From the NCBI GenBank assembly GCA_023014485.1, contig JAJOZX010012298.1:45105-109104 (forward strand): DNA of 64,000 nucleotides. The letters are read 5' to 3'. The stretch is from Bathynomus jamesi. Taxonomy: Eukaryota > Arthropoda > Malacostraca > Isopoda > Cirolanidae. The first letter of the stretch is position 1; every line of letters begins with the position of its first letter. The position numbers were made by a program, and so were the translations under genes. Of this stretch, positions 11,330 through 21,827 are shown one piece after another. Below the pieces are notes generated by a model. That model made no database searches, had not been told where the DNA came from, and was given only the letters and a program-made list of their open reading frames with translations.

Positions 11330-11820
11330 CAGTGGTGAGCTGCCAAAATTTTAACAACCGGTTCGCTAAGCTGCCAAAATTTTAACCACCGGGTTCTGTA
11401 TAAAAAATTCGGAATTCGGCAATAAAAAATTGACAACCCTTCCCACCCCATCCTTTCGCAATTTTAATTAAATTAATTATCTCGCTATTTGCCTTTTTCA
11501 AGTGTCTGCATTTTATGATTCAGCTAGGTATTAATAACTGCATGACAATTAATTAGTATAGTTAATTAGAGAAATAGACGTTTCTAATGAAATCAGAAAA
11601 GAAGAATTATTTAATAAAAACCGATGAATCATATTATCTACATAGTTAAAATTAAATTGCTCAGTCAACTTTAGCAATAATGAATTATTAGGCAAAACAT
11701 AAATATCAGTACATCTATGCTCTCTTCAGCGTCCAGCAAAAAAGTTAACAACGGTTCTTATTTTCAAAAAGATTTTAACAACCGGTTCGCGCGAACAGGT
11801 GCGAACCGGGTCCAGCTCAC

Positions 11821-11857
<37 letters not shown>

Positions 11858-12687
11858 GTCTTTTACCTCCGTTTCGGGATAAAAGGCTTGGCATTGTTAT
11901 TGAAGCAAAAATCTGTTGCTGCCTCATATGCTAGAGAAGAACTCAGAAGGAAGTTGTCTTCGGTCAAAGATGCTTTTTGATGAGCTGACGAACAAAAATA
12001 TAGTTGGTTTATTGATTTATTAAACTTTAAAAATTTATTTCATAGTCTTATATTATCTTTTCGTGTCTACATATTCGTCTAATGCCGCTAGTGCTCCCCA
12101 AACAGTAGGTCGCGGGCCCATGCAGGGGCGGGAGGAGGGGAGGGTGTTCCGAGGCTCTCACTACGGAGCAAAAGGTTCGAGAAAACATTAGGAATACGCA
12201 CGGTATCATCATAAGTACAGTATAATACAAATGTTGTATGCCTCCATAAATTTAATACATTCCTAGTATTGTTCTTCTGTGATCTCGTCGCTGATTGGTT
12301 AGCGCGTGGTTCATTCGACCAATGGCAAAAGAAGTACTTCATTGACCGAAAATGGGGATATATGCTGCAAAATCATGAAATGGAATTTACTCGCTAAACA
12401 ATAATTACATAATTACGCAATGCAACAATATAGGCTTATTGATTTTAACCTGCAATGTTGATAAGATATAATCATGATGATAACTATTTCAGTTATAGCC
12501 AGGGAAGTCATTTCTCAAGGAAGTTGGGGTGAGTGTGCCTCCAAGGGTCACTTTTAGCCTGAACAATGACACGGTAAGCGTCCAACTTAACCCACTCCAG
12601 ATCCAGGAGCTAGCAGGCGAGAGTGAACCAAAACCTCACCGCTCAGAGTTCGCCACCGTGACCACTGAGCTACCGGGCGCCACCAGT

Positions 12688-12718
<31 letters not shown>

Positions 12719-14463
12719 GGTGGCGAAAAAGTCGCGCATCATAGGAATTTTCAGTGTACCGATTCATCGATTTGTAGTACCTAGTATTCCATGCATTAAA
12801 ACCAAGCTCACCCTCTCGTCTATTGTTAATTTCGCATCCATCCCCTACCTAAAAGAAAAATATATATATATTATAATCAACACTGAAAATTCCTATGATG
12901 CGCGACTTTTGCGCCACCCTGTATATATATATATACTTACTTCGTAGCCCCGGGTTCTCTTATGCGAACCCGGCGGCGCTCAGGTATCCCGCGACCACCG
13001 TGGGACGGGTCCATAGGTCTCGTAGAGAGGTAATGTTGGAGTTGTGTCTTTGTTGAGAGAGAGTGTGGCAGTGTAAGAGTAGGTGTTCTGTGTCCTCAGG
13101 GTGGAGGTAGCATTTTTGACAGGTGGAGGTGTCAGCTAGGTGGAGTCTGTGTCTGTATTGTTGGAGGGAGGGGTGGTGGCCTGAACGGAGCCTGGCCAGA
13201 GTAACTCTTGTTTTCCTTGGGAGGGTTTGTTCGCTCTGATGGACTACAGGGGGAGTATCGTGAAGGACAGTGTTGTGTGGTTGGTCGAGTAGGTATTTCC
13301 GGGTGAATTCTGTGTGGAGATGTTTAATGGGGTTGATGTTTAGGGGAGGGGGGAATATTGTTCAGTAGCTGTGAAGAGTGAGCAGCAGGAGTACGTTTTT
13401 TGTTGCGGGGTGGGGGATTGTGTAATGTGAGATGGTGACAGGGGTGGTCTGGGGCCAGTGCTCTGGAGAAGAATTGAGTCCCTGTCATGTTCATGTGGTG
13501 TTCGATGGGGAGTATTTCGTATCTGCATGTAGATGTGGGATGGGTGTGGTTCGGAGGCAGCCAGTAATGCTTCTGAGACCTCTGTTTTGTGGTCTGTATC
13601 TTTTTCTGGTTTGTTGGGGATGGACGGGGACCAGGCGGGGGCAGCGTAAGTTAGGGTAGTACGTACAAACTGTTTGTATAGGATACTGAGGGATTCCTTC
13701 TGTTGACCGAATGTTGTGGAGGTGAGTGTTCTGAGAGCGTTGAGTTTTTTGTTGCTTTGGAGCAAATGTTTGATATGTGAGGGGAAAAGGACATGTGTGT
13801 GTCTAGGGTGAGGCCAAGGATTGTTGGGGTTTTGTTTAGAGGTAGGGGATGTCCCATGAGGGTGACTCTCGGGTGTGCTTGGGATTCGTGGCGGTCTGAG
13901 GTTAGGAGGGTGATGGAGGATTTTTGAGGGGATGCTGACATCCTTGTTAGTCAGCCAGAGTTCCAGATTGGTAATGTACTGCTGGATCAGGCGTGTGGCG
14001 GTGTTACGGTTATGGTGTTGTGCTGTTATGGTCAGGTCATCTGCATAGGAGGAGACGTGGACATGGGGGGAGAGAGGTTGTGGGAGGTCGTGCATGAAAA
14101 GGTTGAAGAGGATTGGAGAGAGTATGGAGCCCTGTGGGACGCCATTGTATAGTCTGTAGGTTTTGGATGAGTGTTGTTTGTGTATGACTTTGCCAAGTCG
14201 GCCTGCAATGAGATTAGTAAGCCATTTCTTGTCATTGGTGGGGATGTCGAGATCAATAATCTTTTGTGCAAGAATGTGGCGTGGGACAGTGTCGAAAGCT
14301 TTGTTGATGTCGATGGCAACAAGGACTGTGCGGGCAGGGGGGGATAGTTGGTTGAAGCCATCTAAGATGTGTTGGGTTAGGTTTGTAAGAAACGTTGTGG
14401 TGGAGTGGGCGGACCTGAAGCCGTGTTGGGTTTGTGAAAATGTAATGTGTGGTTGTATGCGTC

Positions 14464-14516
<53 letters not shown>

Positions 14517-15862
14517 GTTGAATTTCACAATTAAACAAGTGAAATGAATGAATGCTGCAAACCCACAAGGAAAAAGAAAAACGATTTAAAGACCTTTCGT
14601 GTATTCAGAGCTACACCTCATCAGGGAATGAAGAGAGAAGGCAAGATGCCCATAAATATATACAACGTAGCGGAAACCAAAACAATTAGCACATACTTAA
14701 CAAGCGTTAATGAGAGGCAAAAGGAATTTTAACAGGATATTGTCAGTTTTATACATTCCCGCACTGTTATTGAAATTGTTTTTAAAGTGAATAAATGCAC
14801 ATTCTAGAATATTTCTTTCTATTAATTATATCTCTGTTTTAACAAGCGCTTTAGAACTATCCCACTTGATGCTATGGTTACATCTATACATATGGTTAAA
14901 CAAAGCATTGGAATTATTAGCTGTTCTACAAGCATATTTATGCTGTTTTACCCTAATATCTAACGTTTTACCCGTTTGACCTATATATATACTGAGTTAC
15001 ATTGTGTACATCCGATCGAATACACACAACAGCAACATTATCAGGGCTATTCTTTATTAGGCGTGATTTAACAGTATTATTATACTTACAGACTACAGTA
15101 ATGCCAATTGCTTTAAGTAAAGTCGGAAGATATTGAAAATTAACATGGTAAGGTAGGCTAAGGATATTTTTACGTTCAAATTCCTTTACAGTTACATTAT
15201 TATAATACCTATTCTTGGCTTTCCTAAGACAGTTATCTAAAATGAAATAGGATAACATAATTTAGTACCAATATTCATGATATTGCATAACTCGGAATCT
15301 AAAAATTCAGGACTGACAACTCTCAGTGCTCGAAGAAACATAGCAGAGAAAATAGAGGATTTAATCGAAGGATGATGGTCAGAATAAAAATGCACATAAG
15401 AGTTATTATTAGTAGGCTTGCGGTAGACTTCAAATTTGAACTGATTAGAGCATCTCCAAATTTTTAGATCCTGAAAAGATAGGCTTCCATCATTTTATTT
15501 TTCAACTGTGAACTTAACAGATGGGACTAAATTGTTGAGCCTACCAAGAAATAAGTCAACATCCAAATTATTAGGCCAAAGGCATAAAATATCATCTATA
15601 TACCTGTACCAAACCAGGTTAAAATTAACAATCGTAGGCAAAATTTCAATAACAGTGCGGGAATGTATAAAATTGACAATATCCTGTTAAAATTCCTTTT
15701 GCCTCTCATTAACTCTTGTTAAGTATGTGCCAATTGTTTTGGTTTCCGCTACGTTGTATATATTATGGGCATCTTGCCTTCTCTCTTCATTCCCTGTCGA
15801 GGTGTAGCTCTGAATATACGAAAGGCCTTGGAATCGTTTTTCTTTTCCCTTGTGGGTTTGCA

Positions 15863-15928
<66 letters not shown>

Positions 15929-16008
15929 AAGAAATAACTACACTATAATTTGCTGCTAGGAAAGTCGTTTTCATTTTTACAGTGCATATTTAGGTCCGTG
16001 TATTATAT

Positions 16009-16057
<49 letters not shown>

Positions 16058-16399
16058 CGGACCTAAATATGCACTGTAAACATGAAAACGACTTTCCTAG
16101 CAGCAAATTATAGTGTAGTTATTGCTTTGATATAATATGAAAATATTATACTTGTAATGAATAAATAAAATTTTAGTGGGGGAAAAAGGAAACTGTCTGA
16201 TTGGTAAGAGATTAGACTAATAACACATAAATAAGTACATACGAGATTCAAAGAGATATATTTATAAAACAAAATATGTTTTACAAATATATCTTTAAAT
16301 CTCATACTTATTTTTATCTGATATTGGCAAGTATTTACGCACCAGTCAGTGTCTCTTTTCTTTAAAAATTATATTTAATTTATTTCATTACTTCGTATG

Positions 16400-16476
<77 letters not shown>

Positions 16477-19400
16477 AACTCAGAATGGTCCCCTAACTAA
16501 CCATAATTTGGTTGTAAATGAGATACCTAAATAGAAAAAAATTTTCTTTTAATTTTTCTAATGTAGCAAGGGTTCATCGATCGAGTGTTAATGCAGTATT
16601 GACAAGGTCAAAGTATAGCTGATGACGCTCTAATTCATACATTCAACGCTTTCAACATAATATCACAGCTATTTCAACACTGAATTTTAATGTCAATTTA
16701 AAAAAAAAACCCTAATCAATTACCATTACAAATTATGGATTTTTCATTATCTATTTAACATTCATTTTTCACAATTACACTCTTCAGAAATGTACTCTGA
16801 ATATCAAATATTTAACGCGTACATTTTGAGAGTATAAAACGAGAGGTTTTATTTGAATCCTTGGAAAGGTACATTTTATATTTTTGTTTAAATTTTAAAG
16901 GATCTCACTTATCAAGAAAAGAACCGCTGCATTTACTTTCCTCTCTCGCCCTTCTATAAGTATACGTTTCAAATACCTTATTTTTTGGAGAGTACAGTTA
17001 ATCCATTATTTATTATTCTCCGTTTTAAAGCAGATGCAGCAGACAGTTTTTGAAGTGATAGTCACTGGCAGCGTTGATTCTAAATGTGTAACTCAACGTT
17101 ACAGGAATATTGCAGTTGCTTAAAAAACTCGACATTGAAAACGCATCAACTTGCCATTTTTGTAACCGAAGGAATGGACTTTCCTTTGTTGTCTCGTAAA
17201 TACTAATGTTGCATTGTTTACTGGATATTTATTTTCTATTTCTTCAATATTTGTGACAGTTAGGATTATCGAGTCAACCATGTTACACCAACATCCATTC
17301 AACATCTACTGCATATCAAGGCTCAAATAATTAGATACAGTAGTTCCAGACTTACAGTTTACCCATCGGATCGACAAGACCATAACAGTAACACTAAAAA
17401 ACAAAAATTAACCTAACTTAAACTAACCTAACCTAACCACAATATACTTATCAAAAGAATGTAAAGTCGATCAGATGTCGTAATTCCAACTATTACTGTT
17501 AGTCATTATCAAGGGATTAAACCTAATGATACAGCGACCATTCATGTTCAAAGTGAGAGCTAATGAAATTTAAAATGTTGAAGAAATGAACTGCAGAAGG
17601 TATTTTAGCAAGAATTATTAAAAATTTCAGAGTACGTTTGAGTCAAATTATTGAGGTCAGTGATGATCATATTGAAAATATTTTTCATTAAAAATATTCA
17701 AGAGTGTGTACTTTATTGGGATAAAAAAAAAGTTATTGTCTCACATACAGAAATAGCCATAGACGTATGGGATGGCACTTTACTGGGAGGGCGGAAAAAA
17801 TTTGCCCTAAAAATTTTCAGGGTGCCCTGATTTCTTCATAAGCACTATGTGTAGCATAAAATAACACAAAGGTTAGAGTATGAGTAACATATATTAAAGC
17901 CTTTTTGATATAAAAAACATTACAATTTACAAAAATGAGATAAAATTTTGCTACAGCATTTTTAAATGACAAGCAAAACTACGGCATTGCAGTTGATATA
18001 GAATTCAGTAAGTCCTCAACTTACGTTTTAATTATTAACTACAAGTATAGGAGCAAGTAATTAATTCACCTCAAGAAGTAAAAAAAAGAAAGGAATGTCA
18101 GGAAAAATCTGCCCTGAAAATTTCAGTATTTGCCCTGAAAATGCTCAATTCCCTAGTCCTGGGGGGGCTGCCCCCCAGACCCCCCACCTCATACGCCTAT
18201 GGAAATAGCTACTGAAAAGTAGAAATTGTCAGTCCTTTCTGAACAATATATACAACTATGGCCAAAAGAGTTGAAACACCCGGACTTCTGGTTCTGTGAA
18301 GATGTAACAAAAGTTTTTCTTTTCATTTTTATAGTGTAGCAATTAGCATACTATATACTTAATGTTCTAAGATTTATTAAAGAGAAATAATAATGCATGA
18401 GGCGTGATACCTCCCCTTCCCAGTCTTTTAGCATTCTTTAGTTTTCGCAGTGACGGTCTTTGTTTTGAAGCAATACACAAATCCGCTCTGGCATGGAACT
18501 GACCAAACGCTGGATAGTTGAGCCGTATTGTAAGGCCTGCCAAGTTGTCTGTAGTTTAATTCCAGTTCATTCTGGTTTCACGGCTGCCTTTTTCGTATTG
18601 CCTGACCCACAATCCCCCAAAGATTCTCGAGTGGGTTAAGATCTGGTGAGTTTCCAGGCCACCCCACTAGAGGAGTAATGTCATGATCATTCGCTTGGTG
18701 ACAAGGTGCACCATCATTCTGGAAGAAGAAATTTTCTGAAAATCGAAGTCGTGATGTCAGTAGCGGGTGGTTTCGAAGGGTTTAGAAGTACCATTTCGTG
18801 TTCATCGTTATCTCTTTTGGGTAGAATATGTAGGGATCTGTTCCTCGACGGGAAAAATACCCCAGATGGTAACAATTTCGGGATGCTTCGTCGTGGGTAG
18901 CGTATACTCCTGGTTGAAACACCCGCCTTTTCCTCTGCGAACACGGATTCCGCCTTTCTTGCCGAAAATCGAACGTGAAAGGGATTTGTCCGAGAAAATT
19001 ACTTTACACCAGTCACCTTCAGCCGAGTCCTCTTCCGAGTAAGAGGCTTCTTTGCACGCCTGCGTGGTGACAGCCATTCTTCACTAACCGCCTTCTGACT
19101 GTGCATGCTGATGTTTCCACTCCTGCTTCCTGCCAGTCCTTCTGCAGGTGCACGCTGCTGGCCGTCCTTTCGCGCAGATTGGATCGACAGAGAAAGTGAT
19201 TCTGGCGTTCTGAGCTAACTCTTAGCCATCCTGATTGTGCTCTTGCTTCATAACTACCTGTCTTCGTTACCTTTTAATGATCCTGAAGACAGTGCTATGA
19301 CTGGCGTAACCTTTGGTAGCAATTTGACGGCTGCTTTGACCTTCCTGATGAAGGGCAATGATGGCTGACCAAATTTCTGGAAATGTTTCGGGTCCGTTTT

Positions 19401-21827
19401 CTCATTGTTCAGTTTTCTCGGGGACACTGGCACCGGACCTATTCTCATCACATCCGAAGAAATGGACATCAGTTTGCCCCTTTAAACTATCTTGCAGGAC
19501 TTAATCTCATTAGTTATTAAGTAATAAAATTAGTTTTGTGCATTCTTCTTGTGCAGTCTTGAGCGATAAGGTCATTTTTCGTCTTTGCAATGTGGCATTC
19601 TTACATTACTGAAAATATTTGAATTTTGCGATGATTATGCCGTCTTATTGGCCTCCTTCCCATCATTTCCCCTCATATCCTACAGTAGGGTGCCCTCGTT
19701 GAGGTTCTGATGACATCAGAGTCATGTGACTATTACGTCGTTCCCGTTTGCCTAATTGCCTCCAGTCTGCTATTGTATAGATTTGCCTTAAATTATATTT
19801 AGTCGAAGAATCGCGCGGGATTTTTATTGTACAAGTGAACGTTAAAGATATTCTCCCCATTTGACCTCATTCCCATTCTCCTTCGTGGTCCGAAAGTGGG
19901 AATGCTTCTGATTTGAGAAACGTTATTACGGGTCCGAGGGGTATTTTCAATGAAAATCTTACTTAAGGAGAGAGTCCTACAATGGGAATGGATTCAGTTG
20001 AAAACTGCCTCCTTTAAGATTCTCACTTTCAGATTTCTCATTATTAGACGAAGAGTGAATGGGAATGACTGCCACTGGGAAGACACCTGGTGATAGTACA
20101 TTTTGTACATACGCAGTGAAATCGGTTGCCACTTGTCACTGTATAAATTGTAACTGCTTTTTCAGTCATCTCTTTGTGTTAAGAAATTTTACTGCAAACT
20201 AAGAATATAAAACAGCTTTTCGCTCTCATTTCAGTACCTAAAAACTATTAATTACAGCTATACTTCCACATGACCTGGGCTATGACATGGCCATTGTCGC
20301 AACCAGTGGTGGGCACCGTTAACCAAAAAGTTAACTTCGTTAACCGCTAATCCGTTAACCAAAAAGTTAACTTCGTTAACCGCTAATCCGTTAACCAAAA
20401 AGTTAACTTCGTTAACCGTTAATCCGTTAATTCGTTAAACATGTAACGGAAGTTACCGATAAACCGTTAACGTTAACTTTTATTATAAAAAAAATGAAAA
20501 ACACAATATATATATAATTTAATTTTCCCTCTTCTTCTCGTTCTCCATTTTGTCCATGAGATGCATGTTGCCCTTCATGAAAATTAGCATATCAAAGTTT
20601 TCATCAGACAGGGATGATCTCTTGGCCCTCAGGATGTCCTTGCCCATAGAGAACAAACGCTCCACTGCAGCACTGGAGGGGATGGCTGTGTTATTTTTAA
20701 ATATTCACTAGCACAAACATGTTGCGCAAGAGACAGACTGCAAATGAAACGAATGTACCGTAGTTATTTGTTGTAATTGTTACATATATATTATTGAAAG
20801 TGCCTTAAAATGCTCGTGATATTTCTTGAAAGAAGTTGAAACATTCAACTCAAATGGCAAATCTTTCCGCCTGATTTTACAGTCGACCATGTTTTGCTCA
20901 AACCAATGCCATAAATAACTACCATATTTGGTAAGACAAATTGTGGCGACGGAAACAAATATATCGCCTGATTTTGCACTGCGGAAATGGAAATTCGTTC
21001 ATCACTATTAACAGTGGCGGATTAATTGCGCACCTGCTCAGCACTGAAAATAATATAAACTTTTAAACGTTTATTTATGAATTTTTTGGGTTAACGGACT
21101 TGAGTTAACGGAAGTTAAATGTAACGGAAGTTAATTAGTCCGATAATGATTTTCAAAGTTAACTTAAAAGTTAAATCGTTAACGAAAAAGTTAACTTCGT
21201 TAATTAACGATTAACGGATTAACGGTTTGTGCCCAGCTTTGGTCGCAACACCACTTCTCATCAATCAGCGAAGTTAAGCGACGTTGCTGTTACGAAGGAG
21301 GTTAGGCAATCCCAAAATTACACATTCCACTTGACCTTATTCCACCCACTCTAAGCCAAATGAACACAATTCATGGTATAGTATAGTATACTCAATCGAT
21401 AAAAAAAAAGTAATCCCAACGGTTGTTAATAACAACAAACCCCATCAAATTTTTATATAGGCCAAAAGATTCTAATCAAACTAGTTGAAGAGATATTACA
21501 GTGAAACATACCACCAATAACAAATTGGTCCGTCATGCATTCCAGTAGATCTTCAATTCCGTTTTGGTTGTTTGAAGGGTAGACCTTTGTATCGGCCATG
21601 AAACAAGATTTGTCCGTGTAACACATCAAGTGAGCCCATTTCCTATCATTCGCCATTAAGTTGCAAACTAGCAAAGAACTCGCAACCTCACTTTCGCTTC
21701 TGTTGGTCGAATCCAGATCCAATGTAGTTTTACTGATGTATGTCCTTCTCCAAACACTGTTTTTGATTTCAAAAAGATAACAATTGTGCATTAATAAGCC
21801 AAAAATAATGTAAAGAATCGACATCAT
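10164..21827 (-). CDS. CTLD gene A: secreted C-type-lectin-domain protein (spliced)
   Basis: Gene-level entry for exons 21827-21512, 11984-11867, 11106-10998 and 10315-10164. Splice phases agree with gene B (1, then 0, then 1). The predicted product has a signal peptide, a Cys-containing N-terminal region and a CTLD. CTLDs bind sugars or other ligands outside the cell and often serve in invertebrate immunity; no ligand can be deduced here. The Pro/Thr linker exon seen in gene B was not found. The exon ending at 11867 appears one base short relative to gene B (CCGAAACGG against CCCAAATCGG), which breaks the frame. The roughly 9.5-kb first intron holds a chain of transposons. Confidence 0.65.
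10608..10920. mobile_element. Small non-autonomous hAT-like element
   Basis: The ends ccgtggtcggcaact (10608) and ggttgccgaccacag (to 10920) are inverted copies of each other. The 313-bp body has no coding capacity. It lies in the intron between the last two exons of CTLD gene A, 78 bp from the donor at 10997. Flanks agree only partly (tcttaaag and ccctaaat), so the target duplication is uncertain. Confidence 0.68.
10998..11106 (-). CDS. CTLD gene A, middle CTLD exon
   Basis: The acceptor is ttttag (11108-11107) and the donor is gtaaat (10997). The exon runs phase 0 to phase 1 with 36 codons plus one base: EEFQYLAKKVTDGDHWGW, then LDDINTEATLIYGDGT. The E...L...W..P...Y.DGT pattern is the central part of a CTLD, ahead of the long loop. 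Confidence 0.75.
11262..11325. repeat. (TA)n microsatellite
   Basis: About 30 TA units directly to the left of the hAT-like element that starts at 11330. Confidence 0.9.
11330..11825. mobile_element. Non-autonomous hAT-like element within (TA)n
   Basis: The left end cagtggtgagctg and right end cagctcaccacta are inverted. The ends carry repeated ttttaacaaccggttcgc motifs (three near the left end, one near the right). There is no coding capacity. (TA)n lies on both sides. It sits in an intron of CTLD gene A. Confidence 0.78.
11867..11984 (-). CDS. CTLD gene A, first CTLD exon
   Basis: The acceptor cgtcag precedes 11984 and the donor gtaaaa starts at 11866. Entering in phase 1, it encodes ASLTEDNFLLSSSLAYEA, then ATDFCFNNNAKPFIPK. 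It aligns with gene B's exon 39855-39976 ([17 protein letters not shown]). The Cys within C.NNNAKP is the first conserved CTLD cysteine. The exon is 118 bases, and a length of 119 would keep the frame; the missing base falls in AAACGG beside the exon end. Confidence 0.68.
11985..12489. other. Intron sequence of CTLD gene A; GC-rich patch, no gene seen
   Basis: 12090-12150 is an unusually GC-rich patch containing gcaggggcgggaggagggg. ATTGG and CCAAT motifs occur at 12294-12325. These may mark a transposon remnant, but no ends were found. Confidence 0.35.
12490..12690 (-). mobile_element. tRNA-derived SINE fragment
   Basis: Read on the minus strand from about 12685, the sequence begins like a tRNA: a perfect A-box TAGCTCAGTGG (12672-12662) and, some 43 bases on, a B-box-like GGTTCACTCTC (12629-12619). 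The tail is not tRNA-like. An internal pol III promoter followed by unrelated sequence is the signature of a SINE. The head abuts (TA)n at 12689-12714. Confidence 0.62.
12716..12921. mobile_element. Mariner-type MITE
   Basis: This 206-bp element has TIRs of about 40 bp (cagggtggcgaaaaagtcgc at the left, complemented at the right) flanked by TA on both sides and then (TA)n. There is no coding capacity. The cagggtgg ends match the larger mariner elements in the window. Confidence 0.9.
12945..14466 (-). mobile_element. LINE (non-LTR retrotransposon), 5' truncated
   Basis: The minus strand encodes reverse transcriptase motifs in order: AIDINKAFDTVPRHIL, YNGVPQGSILSPILFNLF and HVHVSSYADDLTITAQ (catalytic YADD), then a thumb region with QFVRTTLTYAAPAWSPSIPN. 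The C-terminal tail has a zinc-knuckle-like block, CQKC followed by HLLLHC. One or more frameshifts break the ORF. The 5' end is cut off at a (TA)n tract (14467-14515) and the endonuclease domain is absent. Confidence 0.85.
14516..15865 (-). mobile_element. Penelope-like element with inverted ends, degenerate
   Basis: On the minus strand the reverse transcriptase core VWYRYIDDILCLWPNN (about 15610-15560) is clear. Downstream is the thumb (ILSLPYHVNFQYLPTLLKAI) and a decayed GIY-YIG-like endonuclease region (QYIYRSNG). Both ends carry about 230 bp in inverted orientation: caaacccacaagg near 14556 matches ccttgtgggtttg near 15855, and the repeat continues into the RT start. Such partial inverted arrangements are known for Penelope-like elements. 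Stops are frequent, so it is inactive. (TA)n lies on both sides. Confidence 0.82.
15866..15925. repeat. (TA)n microsatellite
   Basis: Roughly 30 TA units between the Penelope-like element and the palindrome. Confidence 0.9.
15926..16130. repeat. Palindromic element with (TA)n core
   Basis: The left arm 15926-16004 (tcaaagaaataactacac to ggtccgtgta) is mirrored by the right arm 16056-16130 (tacggacc to gctttga). The arms are about 76-79 bp and nearly identical. The spacer is almost only TA. It could be a foldback MITE or two oppositely oriented copies joined by (TA)n. Confidence 0.85.
16131..17757. other. AT-rich intron DNA of gene A; (TA)n, TTAGG-like motif
   Basis: (TA)n with interruptions covers about 16399-16470. 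On the plus strand 17405-17437 contains taacctaacctaacc, resembling the arthropod telomere unit TTAGG in complement. A minus-strand open frame at 17120-17305 has no recognised domain. The gene A linker exon should lie somewhere between 12000 and 21500; a weak candidate at 17041-17083 was rejected. Confidence 0.4.
17758..18202. mobile_element. Non-autonomous hAT element with perfect 8-bp target duplication
   Basis: The ends catagacgtatgggatgg and its near-complement ending cgcctatg are inverted repeats. The direct duplication gaaatagc flanks both sides (17750-17757 and 18203-18210). The body is 445 bp with no long frame. The right end has runs of G and C (ctgggggggctgcccccc). Confidence 0.9.
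18250..19490 (-). pseudogene. Tc1-like element relic (DD34E-type transposase, decayed)
   Basis: On the minus strand, with many frameshifts and stops, one reads an N-terminal helix-turn-helix (SRQIATKGYASHSTVFRIIK), a middle part, and the catalytic tail: FQNDGAPCHQANDH and then GNSPDLNPLENLWGIV. The PLENLW Glu is typical of Tc1 rather than mariner. A plausible end, acaactatggccaaaagagt, lies near 18249, but no matching opposite TIR was found near 19500, so the 5' end may be lost. Confidence 0.82.
19491..20269. other. No gene seen
   Basis: Mixed-composition sequence with no supported frame; the short minus-strand frame at 19663-19860 has no recognisable domain. Confidence 0.4.
20270..21300 (+). 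pseudogene. 5S rRNA-like sequence split by a hAT insertion
   Basis: With 20304-21241 and one copy of the 8-bp duplication removed, 20270-20303 joins 21250-21300 to give a 5S-like order: a catggccat block, then cttctcatcaatcagcgaag and ttaagcgacgtt. These correspond to the first half of 5S rRNA and its A-box region. Similarity falls off further downstream. It is either a 5S pseudogene or part of a 5S-derived SINE. Confidence 0.55.
20304..21241 (-). mobile_element. Internally deleted hAT element with 8-bp target duplication
   Basis: The left end is cagtggtgggcaccgttaac; the right end reads, in complement, caaagctgggcac. The duplication gtcgcaac occurs at 20296-20303 and 21242-21249. Inside, the minus strand (about 20690-20525) keeps only the hATC C-terminus: SSAAVERLFSMGKDI, then KRSSLSDENFDMLIF. 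This is close to the transposase of the 4933-8300 element. Left-end arrays of gttaacttcgttaaccgcta repeat about three times in tandem. Confidence 0.92.
21301..21511. other. Short intronic stretch, no feature
   Basis: AT-rich sequence after the first exon of CTLD gene A (downstream on the minus strand). Nothing recognised. Confidence 0.4.
21512..21827 (-). CDS. CTLD gene A, first coding exon
   Basis: ATG at 21827; the donor gtatgt starts at 21511; 105 codons plus one base. The start MMSILYIIFGLLMHNCYL is a hydrophobic signal peptide. The following region SSLLVCNLMANDRKWAHL and [17 protein letters not shown], ending ECMTDQF, has four cysteines and vaguely recalls a PAN/apple-type fold, though that is only a guess. 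The exon is clearly homologous to 56934-57246 of gene B (shared FEIKNSVWR and NLMAND), with the same splice phase. Confidence 0.75.

Noticed and set aside
17041..17083. Candidate linker exon for CTLD gene A (minus strand, Thr-rich)
   Set aside because: The acceptor has a poor pyrimidine tract and there is no good donor at the needed phase.
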